From Paenibacillus lactis (GTDB lineage Bacteria > Bacillota > Bacilli > Paenibacillales > Paenibacillaceae), in assembly GCF_017873605.1 (NCBI RefSeq), contig NZ_JAGGKI010000007.1, forward strand, positions 229,557-293,556: a stretch of DNA of 64,000 nucleotides. Reading direction: 5' to 3'. A program made the position numbers and the translations under genes. Below are positions 1-9,556 of this stretch, piece after piece; the stretch's first letter is position 1; the number at the start of each line of letters is the position of its first letter. The notes beneath the pieces were generated by a model. The model did no database searches. It saw only the letters and a program-made list of their open reading frames with translations, and was not told the DNA's origin.

Positions 1-1
1 G

Positions 2-337
2 ACCGCTATGCTCAGCAACCTGCATGCAGTTGCGGTGGCGAGAGCAAACGGAATCACGGCTGAACAGCTCCTGGCTTATGTTTCGGACATTCTATCCACT
101 ATGCCGAAGTTACTGGAATTCTACGCTCCCAGGATTGACGCTGGGACACACAGCGGTGATGTGGAGAAACTTGCGATGGGGCTGGCGAGCGTCGAACACG
201 TCGTTCAAACATCAAATGAAGCAGGAATCGATGCTTCGCTGCCGGCCGCTGTCCTGGATGTCTTCAAACGCGGTGTTGCTAGAGGACACGCTGGTGATAG
301 CTTCACGAGCCTAATTGACATGTTCCAAAAACACTAG
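2..337 (+). CDS. NAD(P)-dependent reductase, C-terminal part (imine-reductase/6PGDH-like), partial
   Basis: The reading frame is open from base 2, so the gene starts upstream of the window and only about 112 C-terminal residues are seen. The all-helical sequence with a closing GDSFTSLIDMFQK motif resembles the C-terminal dimerisation domain of the imine reductase / 6-phosphogluconate-dehydrogenase-like NAD(P)-binding family, which reduces C=N or C=O bonds with NADPH. The Rossmann domain that would confirm this lies outside the window. The ATG at 8 is probably an internal methionine. The exact substrate cannot be told. Confidence 0.6.
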   Translation, partial: TAMLSNLHAVAVARANGITAEQLLAYVSDILSTMPKLLEFYAPRIDAGTHSGDVEKLAMGLASVEHVVQTSNEAGIDASLPAAVLDVFKRGVARGHAGDSFTSLIDMFQKH

Positions 338-856
338 GTTAACCGTTACATGTTCGGTCCATAGGAATGAAGGCAGCTTATCATAATCCATCTGTTGCAC
401 TTAACTTAATTAGCTCGACATCGCAGATTTGAACGATTGACAAGGCCAATGAGAACTTGGAGCAAACTCAATTGAATAAGAATTCACACAAAAACGCATT
501 GTATGGGACAATGCGTTTTTGTGTGCTTTTGATCAGGAAGACAATGTTGAAATATCTCATGACATTGAAGAGAGGGTTCTTCATTGGTTTTGTGCACTCC
601 TACAAAATTGTTCATTGAAGCTATCTATTTTCTAGGAAGGCACCATCTTTTCCAACACCCTAATTTTAGAGATCATAACAAAACTGTTTCTCTAGACCCA
701 CCAGTTTTTTACATTGTATGATGGGAACTGTTATGGGGAGGCGAAAGCGCAACAATCGGTAAAGGGGGATAGCTGCGCATTTTATACTGGATTGGATCCC
801 AATCCTGATAGAGCTCAACGTTTAGTAAAAATCACACAGAAAGGAAGTTGTCCTGC
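338..856. other. Intergenic region with a terminator and no credible gene
   Basis: About 500 bases separate the reductase stop from the CPBP gene. A strong hairpin lies at 485-525 and is listed separately. The remainder is AT-rich and has no open frame with a ribosome binding site. The last bases (841-847, AAGGAAG) form the Shine-Dalgarno sequence of the next gene. Confidence 0.6.
485..530 (+). terminator. Rho-independent terminator, perfect 18-bp stem
   Basis: Bases 485-502 and 508-525 are perfect reverse complements around the 5-nt loop ATGGG, and the right arm contains a run of five T. The stem is A-rich on the left and T-rich on the right, so it could also work on the other strand. It lies about 150 bases after the reductase stop. 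Confidence 0.75.
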
Positions 857-1597
857 TTGTTAGAACAATTCATGGACTATTCATTGCGAATTATGCCGGG
901 GATCCTGTTGTTAATCATGGCGTATTTGTTGTTGCCAAAGCAGACAGTAGAGGCAAGGCTTTTCATTCTCGTATTGGGATTCATTTTAATCCGGGATGCC
1001 ATGACCCCTCTCGGCTTTTGGAAACTGGGGGCGACAGGGCAAACCGTATGGCTTCGATTTCTTGATGATGGGTGGTTACTCGTCACGCTTGGCATGATGT
1101 CGCTCATTCTTACTTTCAGTATCGTTGTTACGAATAAACCTTTATTAAATCTCCTGTTCTGGTGCGGCAAAGGCAAGGCGGCTTCTGTTTTCGCCGGAAT
1201 GCTGGGTGCTCTGATTGTCGTCCTACCGTTTGCTCTAATCTATTCCTTCATCGATCTGGAAGAGCGAGGAGGAGCGGTTCCTCCTTATGTTTTGCTTCCG
1301 TTACTTTTTATGGCATTGGCCGGCAACTTCATGGAAGAGGTGCTGTTTCGGGGGTATTTACAGGGGTACTTTGAACGAATTAGCGGACCTATGAAGGCAG
1401 CTGTAATTTCGGCAATTCTCTTTGCAACCGGGCACATCTTTTTGGCACTAACGGTAACGGATATTGGGGGACCGATTTTACTATTTACCTTGTACGAGGG
1501 AATCGTATGTGCTTATGTCCGCATGAAATATGGCATCCTTCCATCGACCTTGACGCATGGGCTCGCGATATTCACATTAGCCTCCGGGTTAATATAG
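857..1597 (+). CDS. CPBP-family intramembrane metalloprotease (Abi/CAAX-like)
   Basis: A polytopic membrane protein of about 246 residues with 6-8 hydrophobic segments. The family hallmarks are present in order: EEVLFRG (EExxxR) and FATGH (FxxxH), which carry the catalytic glutamates and metal-binding histidine of CPBP/Rce1-type glutamic proteases. In bacteria these proteins are linked to bacteriocin self-immunity or to processing of membrane peptides. The substrate here is unknown. The open frame runs back to a TTG at 848 that would abut the AAGGAAG ribosome site (841-847). The TTG at 857 has a 9-base spacing and is preferred. It appears to be a single-gene unit. Confidence 0.85.
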   Translation: MLEQFMDYSLRIMPGILLLIMAYLLLPKQTVEARLFILVLGFILIRDAMTPLGFWKLGATGQTVWLRFLDDGWLLVTLGMMSLILTFSIVVTNKPLLNLLFWCGKGKAASVFAGMLGALIVVLPFALIYSFIDLEERGGAVPPYVLLPLLFMALAGNFMEEVLFRGYLQGYFERISGPMKAAVISAILFATGHIFLALTVTDIGGPILLFTLYEGIVCAYVRMKYGILPSTLTHGLAIFTLASGLI

Positions 1598-1787
1598 CGT
1601 GGTGTTTAGGGGAATTGACAAGATGCCGGTTATAACAAGGGGAACAGCACTCACAATATATCCATAGCGTAGAAGCTACGGGCACTTTATTAGTTTTTTT
1701 ATTTGTTGCCGGATAGAAAAATGTGGTACGATGTAAGTAGCGATATTGAAAATGGTAACCAAAATCAAAACAAAGGACTGGTATACT

Positions 1788-2039
1788 TTGAACGATGATC
1801 AAATAAAAATTGGTCTTTCAAAAAAGAACGGTCAACTAGGTTTCATGTTTACTCGCGGGGGAGCGCGCGAGGGAGCTGGAAGAAAAGGGATCGGAATGAC
1901 GAGGAAGATATCTTTGACTCTAACTGAAGAAATCTGGGAAGAAATTGATCGTGAATGTGGGGAGCTGGAGATCTCTCGATCTGCATATTTAAGGAACATG
2001 ATTGAATCATACTACGCTGCAAATAAGAAAGACGGGTGA
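1788..2039 (+). CDS. Ribbon-helix-helix DNA-binding protein
   Basis: A small basic protein. The N-terminal half has the segment TRGGAREGAGRKG, which is common ahead of ribbon-helix-helix domains in plasmid and phage regulators. The second half (ISLTLTEEIWEEIDREC..ISRSAYLRNMIESYY) fits an Arc/CopG fold, so it is probably a small DNA-binding regulator. The TTG at 1788 follows AAAGGA by 10 bases. In-frame ATG 1752 and ATG 1846 are alternatives without a good ribosome site. A TTGTTG-N18-TACGAT promoter candidate ends near 1732. The stop overlaps the GTG start of the DnaN-like gene, so the two are translationally coupled. Base composition is clearly more AT-rich than the neighbours, suggesting transfer. 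Confidence 0.65.
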   Translation: MNDDQIKIGLSKKNGQLGFMFTRGGAREGAGRKGIGMTRKISLTLTEEIWEEIDRECGELEISRSAYLRNMIESYYAANKKDG

Positions 2040-3184
2040 ATTCGTTGTTAATACACATTTCAAGGGAATTACTCGTCAAGGCCATTCAACATGTATATAA
2101 AGCGGTATCAAATAACGGTCGCGGGTCTATGATATCTGTAATAAACATATTGGTTCAGAATGAATGGATTTTTATTAGCGGTACTGGTACAAGTCTGGCA
2201 GTTCAATACAAGGTTTGCACTTCAGATAGTAAGGTCCGAATATTTAATCAAGGGAGTATTACCTGTCAAGCGAATTATTTATATGAAATTAGCCGTAAAT
2301 TAGTGGATGATATTGTAATTATTGAGGTAATTGAACAGCGAATATTATATATAACATCCGGAAGTACACAGGTTCGGTTGAACGGGATGTTACATACTGA
2401 CATCCCATTTTTTTCTCAAAATAAATATCAGCAAACAACCAATCAATTTATTGTACCGTGCAACTTGTTAGTACCTATGATTAAACAGGTAGCGGGGGTC
2501 GCTTCAACTACTGACGCTAAACCGGTTTTTATGGGGGTGTGCTTGGAGATTCAAGGAAGTCAACTCACGATGATTGCTACAGATGGAGTCGTGCGAATGG
2601 CTAGATGCTCAATCCCGATTGAGAACGATGCTGGGTGGACGGGAATCTCCATTATCCCTGCTACGAGTTTGATAGATATAGCTAAAATGCTGACCAATGA
2701 CGGCTTTACCGATGTAGTGATAGAATTAAATCATTATGAAATAAGATTTATGACTCCTAATTTGCTTATTAAATCGGCAGTGATTGAGGGATTATATCCC
2801 TCAACCCGAAATCTAGTCCCACATATTCATGTATCCGAGGTTGTCCTAGACAATATATCATTTAGACAATTGCTAGATCGCGTGTCTGTGCTGGCTGGTT
2901 ATCATCTCGTAACAATGCAAATATCAGAAGGAAGATTGACCCTCTTGTCAAATACGGCAGAGATTGGTGGTATAAGTGATGAGTTGGATTTAAAAGAGCA
3001 ATCCGGAGAGAATTTTAGCATAACGATTAATGGGAAGTTTCTTATTAGTACGTTACGGTGCGTCAATGAAGATTACATCCGGATACGTTTTACCGGTTCG
3101 AGGAGTCCTATTTTATTACTTCCAGTCCGCGAAGAAAGAGATTGGCTGTTCTTGTTAACTCCCGTCTTGACCAAATCTTCTTAA
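2036..3184 (+). CDS. Divergent DNA polymerase III beta subunit (sliding-clamp) paralogue
   Basis: The 382-residue length and layout match DnaN (three similar clamp domains). Recognisable landmarks are ATDGVVRMA (the usual ATDGHRLA), GLYPSTRNLVP (usual GxYPD..RLIP) and a C-terminal LLPVR (usual MPMR/LLPVR). All are degenerate compared with the housekeeping clamp, so this is a paralogue and not the replicative DnaN. No dnaA, recF or gyrase genes are near. The GTG start overlaps the stop of the ribbon-helix-helix gene by four bases, which indicates coupled expression of a two-gene cassette. The gene is AT-rich. The role is unknown: it could be an accessory clamp of a former plasmid or phage, or a clamp that recruits a special polymerase. 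Confidence 0.75.
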   Translation: MNSLLIHISRELLVKAIQHVYKAVSNNGRGSMISVINILVQNEWIFISGTGTSLAVQYKVCTSDSKVRIFNQGSITCQANYLYEISRKLVDDIVIIEVIEQRILYITSGSTQVRLNGMLHTDIPFFSQNKYQQTTNQFIVPCNLLVPMIKQVAGVASTTDAKPVFMGVCLEIQGSQLTMIATDGVVRMARCSIPIENDAGWTGISIIPATSLIDIAKMLTNDGFTDVVIELNHYEIRFMTPNLLIKSAVIEGLYPSTRNLVPHIHVSEVVLDNISFRQLLDRVSVLAGYHLVTMQISEGRLTLLSNTAEIGGISDELDLKEQSGENFSITINGKFLISTLRCVNEDYIRIRFTGSRSPILLLPVREERDWLFLLTPVLTKSS

Positions 3185-3273
3185 AGAGAATCTTCCAGTT
3201 TTAATGTATTAATGGAAAATGCAAGAATTTAGTCAGCCATAAAATTTCCGCCGAGAACTTCAAGGCGCAAATA

Positions 3274-3325
3274 CCACACATCAGCTAAAGCTTCAATGGC
3301 TCGATGGAGTGGTTTTTTTGTTTTT
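3274..3325 (+). terminator. Terminator after the DnaN-like gene
   Basis: An imperfect hairpin (CCAC-CATC-AGC pairing with GCT-GATG-GTGG, arms about 3274-3285 and 3299-3312) is followed by seven T and further T-rich sequence. It separates the AT-rich cassette from the cyd operon. A TATAAT at 3400-3405 downstream is the likely -10 element for cydA, with no good -35 seen. Confidence 0.6.
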
Positions 3326-3487
3326 CACCGAGTTGTCGAAAAGATTCGATGCTTTCATGAACGAGACGCTTTCGTGATTCATTTGAGAGATTGCTTCGTT
3401 ATAATATCGTTTAAATATCGGGTATGTATTGGTTAGGGCTTATCCCGATCAACGAGTGTGCAGGGTTTTGAAAGGAGGCAGTTTATT

Positions 3488-4852
3488 TTGGTTATAGATA
3501 CCGTGCTTTGGAGCAAATGGCTAACCGGGCTGACGCTTGCGTTTCATGCGATCTTTGCGACGGTTGGCGTCGGGGTGCCGCTGATGATCGCCATTGCCGA
3601 ATTCGTCGGAATTCGCAAGAAGGATCCGCATTACCTGCTCATGGCCAAAAGGTGGACGCGGGGCTTTGTCATTTCCGTGGCAGTGGGCGTGGTGACCGGA
3701 ACGGCGATTGCATTGCAGCTTGCGCTCGTGTGGCCGAACTTTATGCGTCTGGCAGGGAATGTTATCGCGCTTCCTTTGTTTATGGAGGTTTTTGCATTCT
3801 TTTTTGAGGCCATCTTCCTCGGGATCTATATGTACACGTGGGACCGGTTTCGCAATCCGTATATCCATTGGCTGCTGACAATTCCGATTGTAGCGGGGGC
3901 CGGCATGTCCGCATTTTTCATCACGTCGGTGAATGGATTCATGAATCAGCCCGAAGGCTTTGTCATGGAGGCTGGCCACTTTACGGCCGTGGATCCCGTG
4001 CAAGCGATGCTGAATACGGCAACTCCCTCAAAAGTGTTCCACGTCCTAACCTCGGCCTATTTGACGGGAGCCGCCTTGCTGGCGGGAATTGCAGCCTACG
4101 TTATTCTGAGAAAAGGAGCATCGGCTTATTACAAAAAAGCGCTGAAGCTCATGATGGCTATTGTTCTGGTGTTCAGCGTGCTGACCACCTTAGCCGGGGA
4201 CCTGTCCGCCAAATTCCTGGCGGAGCATCAACCGGAGAAGCTGGCCGCCGCGGAATGGCATTTTGAGACGGAGCGCGGTGCGGATCTGATTTTATTGGGC
4301 TGGCTGAATGCGGAGCAGAAGATCGTGGGTGCGCTCCACCTTCCGAAAGCGCTCAGCTTTCTGGCCTTTGGAGACTTTGATGCCGAAGTGAAGGGGCTGG
4401 AGGAGTTTCCGCCAGGTGAATGGCCGCCGCTGCTCGTACACTATTTGTTTGATTTCATGGCCATGATCGGTTTTGTGATGTTGGCCGTCGCATTTCTGTA
4501 TTTCTTGTTCTTGTTCTGGAAGAAACGAAATTCGCTCAATAAGTGGCTGCTTCGGGCCATCGTCGCGTGCATCCCACTGGCGTTTCTGGGTGTTGAGCTG
4601 GGCTGGTTCTATGCGGAGCTCGGACGGCAGCCGTGGATTATTCGCGGATATATGCGCGTAGAGGAGGCGGCTACGACATCACCGAATGTGAGGATTCTCT
4701 TCTTCCTGTTCCTGCTGCTGTATATTGTGCTCGGCACGATGTGTGTCTTTGTCCTGAGACGCTTGTTCCGTAACAAACCGGCAGAGGCCGAGCTCGAATC
4801 GTTAAGGCAAGAGAAGTTTATTCAATCCATGGAAAAGGGTGAGCCGGTATGA
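3488..4852 (+). CDS. cydA: Cytochrome bd quinol oxidase subunit I
   Basis: Subunit I of the membrane terminal oxidase that oxidises quinol and reduces O2 to water with hemes b558, b595 and d. The 454-residue protein has about nine membrane helices, the N-terminal heme-ligand region LAFHAIFA (His20), the acidic helix MEVFAFFFEAIFLGIY and the conserved GWFYAELGRQPWII. The length indicates a short Q-loop. The start is TTG 3488, nine bases after AAAGGAGG. The upstream GTG at 3458 precedes that site and is rejected. The stop overlaps cydB (ATGA), and cydD and cydC follow, so the full oxidase operon is present. Confidence 0.96.
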   Translation: MVIDTVLWSKWLTGLTLAFHAIFATVGVGVPLMIAIAEFVGIRKKDPHYLLMAKRWTRGFVISVAVGVVTGTAIALQLALVWPNFMRLAGNVIALPLFMEVFAFFFEAIFLGIYMYTWDRFRNPYIHWLLTIPIVAGAGMSAFFITSVNGFMNQPEGFVMEAGHFTAVDPVQAMLNTATPSKVFHVLTSAYLTGAALLAGIAAYVILRKGASAYYKKALKLMMAIVLVFSVLTTLAGDLSAKFLAEHQPEKLAAAEWHFETERGADLILLGWLNAEQKIVGALHLPKALSFLAFGDFDAEVKGLEEFPPGEWPPLLVHYLFDFMAMIGFVMLAVAFLYFLFLFWKKRNSLNKWLLRAIVACIPLAFLGVELGWFYAELGRQPWIIRGYMRVEEAATTSPNVRILFFLFLLLYIVLGTMCVFVLRRLFRNKPAEAELESLRQEKFIQSMEKGEPV

Positions 4853-5865
4853 TCAGTTACGAGTTGATAGGCATCTCGGTGCTTTGGCTGTTTTTATACG
4901 GCTATTTAATTGTAGCCTCCATTGATTACGGCGCTGGCTTTTTTGCCTTCTATGCCCGGCTGACCAAACAGGATCATCTGATCAATCGATTGATCTCCCG
5001 CTATTTATCGCCGGTTTGGGAGATTACCAATGTGTTTTTTGTCTTTTTCTTTGTCGGCATCGTCGGTTTCTTCCCTGATACGGCCTATTATTATGGCTCT
5101 TCGCTGCTTGTTCCGGGGAGCATTGCCGTGATTTTGCTGGCCATTCGCGGTTCCTTCTACGCATTCGAGAATTACGGCTCCAAAGAAAACATCGTCTATC
5201 TGTTTCTGTACGGGGCTACAGGTTTGTTAATACCGGCATCCTTGTCGGTCGCACTGACGCTTTCCGAAGGCGGTTTTATCTCAGAGGCAAGAGGCGCGGT
5301 TACGCTGGATTATTGGGCGCTGATGACAAGCCCGCTGTCGTGGAGCATCGTGGCGCTGGCTATCGTATCGGTGCTGTTTATTAGCGGTACGTTCCTGGCC
5401 TTCTACGCTTCCCGGGCAGGCGATCAGCCAGCCCTAAAGCTGATGCGGACCTATGCCATGTTCTGGAGCACGCCGACGATTATTGCCGCGCTCACGGCAT
5501 TTATTTATCTCAGTCAACATAATGAGCGGCATTTTCAGAACATGATGGACTTATGGTGGCTGCTGGCGCTGTCGGTTGGTTTCTTCATGATCGCGCTGTG
5601 GCTGCTGTACAGCGGACGCCGATACGGACTGGCCTTCATTTGCGTCATGCTGCAATTTTTCTGCGCGTTCTTCGCGTACGGCATCGGGCAGTATCCATAT
5701 ATATTGGATCCGTACATTACCATTCAGAGCGGCGCTACGCATGAGTCGATGGGAGCTGCGCTTGTTGCGGCCTTTATCGGCGGGCTCTGTCTGCTGATCC
5801 CGTCCCTGATTCTGGTCTTCCGGCTCTTTCTGTTTGATGCGGATTATGTCAAAGGCAAAAAATAA
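4849..5865 (+). CDS. cydB: Cytochrome bd quinol oxidase subunit II
   Basis: A 338-residue membrane protein with about eight helices that matches CydB, the non-catalytic partner that stabilises the hemes of CydA. Conserved features are the N-terminal GYLIVASIDYGAGFF and the WEITNVFFVFFFVGIVGFFPD segment. It overlaps cydA by four bases (ATGA). The C-terminus ends with a short basic tail. Seventy bases separate it from cydD, which has its own strong ribosome site. Confidence 0.95.
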   Translation: MISYELIGISVLWLFLYGYLIVASIDYGAGFFAFYARLTKQDHLINRLISRYLSPVWEITNVFFVFFFVGIVGFFPDTAYYYGSSLLVPGSIAVILLAIRGSFYAFENYGSKENIVYLFLYGATGLLIPASLSVALTLSEGGFISEARGAVTLDYWALMTSPLSWSIVALAIVSVLFISGTFLAFYASRAGDQPALKLMRTYAMFWSTPTIIAALTAFIYLSQHNERHFQNMMDLWWLLALSVGFFMIALWLLYSGRRYGLAFICVMLQFFCAFFAYGIGQYPYILDPYITIQSGATHESMGAALVAAFIGGLCLLIPSLILVFRLFLFDADYVKGKK

Positions 5866-5934
5866 GGTGGGCGCTTGTCCCGCTACAATTAGGATTACCT
5901 TGGAGGGAGTGCGTAAACAGGAGGTGGAGATTAC

Positions 5935-7758
5935 TTGAAAAAGAAAAGCAGCCTGCTGTCAGAACAAATGTCTGCACAGAGGAAACGTCTTATCCTCTTA
6001 GGGTTCACGTCGCTTGCGCTCGGTGCAGCCATCACAGTCCAGGCGGTGCTGCTCGCCGAAGCAGTCGAGAGGATTTTTGTTCAGAGATCGTCCTTGGCGT
6101 CGGTTGCTGGTATTCTTGGTGCATTGATTGGCGTGATGGCAGCGCGGACGCTGCTGTCGTATGGAAACGGGAGAATCGGCTTGCAAATGGCTTCCAGTGC
6201 CAAAACGAGCATGCGAGCAGCGGTGCTTCGTAAACTGTCCAATGCTTCGATGCCGATGTCGCTTCGCGGGCAAACGGGCGGCAAGGTGAGTGTGGCGCTG
6301 GATGCCGTGGATGAGGCGGACAGTTACTTCAGCCAGTATATGCCGCGAATGATGGAAGCAGCGGTTATTCCTGTCCTGATCTTGATTATGGTTTTTGCTC
6401 AGCATTTGAATTCCGGCTTGATAATGCTAGCGACAGCTCCTTTTATCCCGATATTTATGATTCTCGTTGGGCTGCAAACAAAGAACAAATCGGAGGAGAA
6501 ATTTGCGCAGCTGGCCGAATTCTCCGGCACGTTTCTAGACTCCCTTCAAGGGCTGGTTTCGCTCAAGCTGTTCGGGCGGGCTCACCTCCAGCAGCAGGCA
6601 ATTGAACGCAGCAGCTTAGGCTATCGCGATGCCACGATGGGGATTCTGCGGATTGCGTTTACCAACACCTTCATGCTGGAGTCCATCGTCATGCTGAGCA
6701 TAGGCATTGTTGCGCTTGAGCTGGCCCTGCAGCTTCTCGTTTTCAAATCGCTGTCTTTTCAGACCGCGTTCTTGATCCTGCTGCTGGTGCCTGAGTTTTA
6801 CAGCCTGTTAAAAAACACGGGAACGGCTTTTCACAGCGGGCGTACAAGCATGGGGGCAATTCGTAAAGTTGAGGAGCTGCTCGCGGAAAGAAGTGAAACC
6901 GAGGCTTCATTAACGAATTGGCAGGATGGCGGCGAAAATATGGACAAAACGCAACAGACCGAGCAGATGGATCCAGCGGATACTCCTGGGTTTGCCGATC
7001 GGAGCTCGATTCGGATGCCGCCAATCATCGAGCTGAGAGATGTCCGATTTCGGTATGCACCGGATTCGTTCGAACTTGCAGTCGGCTCCATATCGTTTGG
7101 AGCGGGGGAGCAGATCGCCATCGTCGGAAAAAGCGGGTCCGGCAAAACCACCTTGCTGCATCTTCTTGCCGGGCTGCTGAAGCCGACGTCGGGGGAAGTG
7201 CTGGTGAACGGACGCCCGCGTTGGCAAATGGACGAGGCTCTATGGTTTGACCAAGTTAGTTATATTACGCAGCATCCCTATATTTTTGCCGGTACGTTAG
7301 CCGAGAACATTGCAATTGGCGCAAGCCGGGAAGTCTCCCGGGGCGAAATGGTGGAGGCGGCGAAGGCCGCCGGGCTTGCAGTTGTTGCAGACGAACTGGA
7401 GTTAGGCTATGACACCCCAGTCGGCGAAGGAGGCCGGGGGTTATCAGGGGGCGAGAAGCAAAGGCTGGCGCTGGCGCGCGCTTTTTTAAAGCGGCCCGCG
7501 GTTATTTTGTTCGACGAGCCTACGGTGGGACTGGATTTGCACACCGAACGCGTTCTGCAGCGGTCCATTGCCGAGCTGGCAGGCAGCGCAACCATGATTA
7601 CCGTAGCCCACCGATTGTACACGATCCGGCATGCCGACCGGATATTGTATATGGACGACGGAGTGCTTCTGGACAGCGGGAGCCATGAGGAGCTGCTTGC
7701 ACGGCTGCCCCAGTATGCCGAAATGGTCAATGCGCAGCGGAAAGGGGGATTTGCATGA
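5935..7758 (+). CDS. cydD: ABC transporter permease/ATPase required for cytochrome bd assembly, CydD
   Basis: A half-transporter of 607 residues with an N-terminal six-helix membrane domain and a C-terminal nucleotide-binding domain: Walker A GKSGSGKTT near residue 398, signature LSGGEKQR near 503 and Walker B VILFDEPT near 523. With CydC it forms the exporter of thiols (glutathione or cysteine), possibly linked to heme, that cytochrome bd assembly needs. The start is TTG 5935 after AGGAGGTGG. The linker before the ATPase domain (about residues 325-365) is unusually polar and long. It overlaps cydC by four bases. Confidence 0.92.
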   Translation: MKKKSSLLSEQMSAQRKRLILLGFTSLALGAAITVQAVLLAEAVERIFVQRSSLASVAGILGALIGVMAARTLLSYGNGRIGLQMASSAKTSMRAAVLRKLSNASMPMSLRGQTGGKVSVALDAVDEADSYFSQYMPRMMEAAVIPVLILIMVFAQHLNSGLIMLATAPFIPIFMILVGLQTKNKSEEKFAQLAEFSGTFLDSLQGLVSLKLFGRAHLQQQAIERSSLGYRDATMGILRIAFTNTFMLESIVMLSIGIVALELALQLLVFKSLSFQTAFLILLLVPEFYSLLKNTGTAFHSGRTSMGAIRKVEELLAERSETEASLTNWQDGGENMDKTQQTEQMDPADTPGFADRSSIRMPPIIELRDVRFRYAPDSFELAVGSISFGAGEQIAIVGKSGSGKTTLLHLLAGLLKPTSGEVLVNGRPRWQMDEALWFDQVSYITQHPYIFAGTLAENIAIGASREVSRGEMVEAAKAAGLAVVADELELGYDTPVGEGGRGLSGGEKQRLALARAFLKRPAVILFDEPTVGLDLHTERVLQRSIAELAGSATMITVAHRLYTIRHADRILYMDDGVLLDSGSHEELLARLPQYAEMVNAQRKGGFA

Positions 7759-9476
7759 GTGAGCTGGCGATTCTAACCAAAGCCATGATTCAGGAGCGGA
7801 AGGATATTGCCATCGCAATCGTTGGCGGATTCATTGCAGGCATCGCGGGGGTGAGCCTGTTTTCCGCTAGCGGATATTTGATCTCCCAGACCGTATTTGC
7901 CCCGCCGCTCTATACCTTGATCGTCCTAACCTCCCTCGTGAAGATTCTTGGATTGCTGCGGGCGGCAAGCCGCTACGCCGAGCGCTTGTATTCCCATCGG
8001 GCGACATTCTCGATGCTCAGCCGGCTGCGCACCTCATTCTTTGCCAAGCTGATTCCTTTGACCCCCGGCATTTTGGGCAGAAACCGCAGCGGAGGCCTGC
8101 TTGCACGAATCGTTGGGGATGTGGAAAGCCTGCAGCATTATTTTTTACGCGTCGCCTATCCTCCGGTCATTGTTGTCATGGTGTTTCTGGCTACGGTAAT
8201 ATTCACCTCCGTCTTTTCGATCTGGATTGCCTGTTTGTTCGTGCTGGGGATGTTGATTACGGCTTTTGTGGTTCCTGGAATCGTGCTGCTGGGGCAGCGT
8301 AGAAGACAGGGGCGCGTACGCGAGAAAAGGGCCGAGCTGTCCACGGAAGTGGCCGAAATGCTGTATGGTTACCGCGATCTAAAAGTATACGGGCAAATGA
8401 AAAAGCGCGAGCAGCTTCTGCAGGATGCCTCCGCCGCATTGGCGGCCGAGCAGGAGGCGGCAGCGCGCCACTTGCTGCGCGGTCAATCGCTGCATGCTTT
8501 CGTGGCCTATCTTATTTCCTGGGGAGTGCTGGTCCTTGGCGCGGTATTCATCATGAACGGTTCGCTAGCCGGCGTATTTCTCGCCATGCTGGTCATGGCT
8601 TCGCTGACTGTATTTGAAGAGGCGGCCCCAATGGCCACACTTCCTGCTTATAAGCAGGATAGCGAGCATGCGGCCAATAGGCTGGCGGAAACGGTTCTTG
8701 ACGCTGATCGGCGGCAGCCCCAGCCAAGCGGTGCTTTATCCACCGATAAAGCCGTATCAGTCGAGCTGTGCGGTGTTTCGTTTCAGTATGAAGATGAATG
8801 CCGTCCTGCGCTGAAAGGCATTACCCTGTCTATTCCGCCGGGATCCAAGACCGCGATTGTCGGTCCGAGCGGCTCAGGAAAATCAACCCTCATCGATTTG
8901 CTGCTCAAGCTGCGCGTGCCAACAAGCGGCCTGATCCGATTGAACGATATATCGGTTCAAGAACTGAATGAAGCGAGCATTTGGCAGGCGTCGAATGTGG
9001 TGCTGCAGCACAGCCATTTTTTCCGGGGGACGATCCGGGACAACCTGCTGCTGGACGAGGAATCCTATACAGACGAGGAGCTGGCGGCAGTATTGGAGAA
9101 AGCGCTGCTTCCGAACAAATCGCTTGATGATCCCGTATATGAAAAAGGAGAGAATTTGTCAGATGGGGAGAAACAGCGCTTGGCCTTGGCCAGAGTGATG
9201 CTGCGCAAGGGACGTTTATGGCTTCTGGACGAACCGACGTCTTCCCTGGATTACGTGACGGAACAGCGTGTTCTCTCGCATTTGTTGACGGAAGCTGCCG
9301 ATGATACCCTCCTGCTGATTTGCCATCGGCTGACCGGTTTGGAGAAAATGGACCGGATTGTTGTTTTGGACCAAGGGAGGGTTGTTGAAGCGGGAACTTA
9401 TACGGAGCTGATGGAACAAAAGGGATATTTTTATGAGATGAAGCTCATTGAGCGGCAAATGATTGACGAGGCGTAA
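7755..9476 (+). CDS. cydC: ABC transporter permease/ATPase required for cytochrome bd assembly, CydC
   Basis: A 573-residue half-transporter that pairs with CydD. It has six N-terminal helices and a nucleotide-binding domain with Walker A GPSGSGKST near residue 370, a variant signature LSDGEKQR near 468 (Asp in place of the usual second Gly) and Walker B LWLLDEPT. The altered signature may make one ATP site weaker, as in other heterodimeric ABC exporters; that is inference. The ATG overlaps the cydD stop. A terminator follows about 50 bases after the stop. Confidence 0.92.
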   Translation: MSELAILTKAMIQERKDIAIAIVGGFIAGIAGVSLFSASGYLISQTVFAPPLYTLIVLTSLVKILGLLRAASRYAERLYSHRATFSMLSRLRTSFFAKLIPLTPGILGRNRSGGLLARIVGDVESLQHYFLRVAYPPVIVVMVFLATVIFTSVFSIWIACLFVLGMLITAFVVPGIVLLGQRRRQGRVREKRAELSTEVAEMLYGYRDLKVYGQMKKREQLLQDASAALAAEQEAAARHLLRGQSLHAFVAYLISWGVLVLGAVFIMNGSLAGVFLAMLVMASLTVFEEAAPMATLPAYKQDSEHAANRLAETVLDADRRQPQPSGALSTDKAVSVELCGVSFQYEDECRPALKGITLSIPPGSKTAIVGPSGSGKSTLIDLLLKLRVPTSGLIRLNDISVQELNEASIWQASNVVLQHSHFFRGTIRDNLLLDEESYTDEELAAVLEKALLPNKSLDDPVYEKGENLSDGEKQRLALARVMLRKGRLWLLDEPTSSLDYVTEQRVLSHLLTEAADDTLLLICHRLTGLEKMDRIVVLDQGRVVEAGTYTELMEQKGYFYEMKLIERQMIDEA

Positions 9477-9525
9477 AGATAGAATACGAATCACCAATCG
9501 TACAACACTGATAGTTCAGACCTTG

Positions 9526-9556
9526 GCTGTCGAGAAAGTCTCGACAGCTTTTTTGT
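9526..9556 (+). terminator. Terminator of the cydABDC operon
   Basis: A 10-bp perfect stem (GCTGTCGAGA at 9526-9535, TCTCGACAGC at 9539-9548) with a 3-nt loop, followed directly by six T. This is a classic Rho-independent terminator. Confidence 0.9.

Noticed and set aside
3521..4003. 160-codon open frame on the minus strand inside cydA
   Set aside because: It is a mirror of a GC-rich coding frame; its composition (rich in His, Arg, Lys) is that of antisense shadow and it has no ribosome site.
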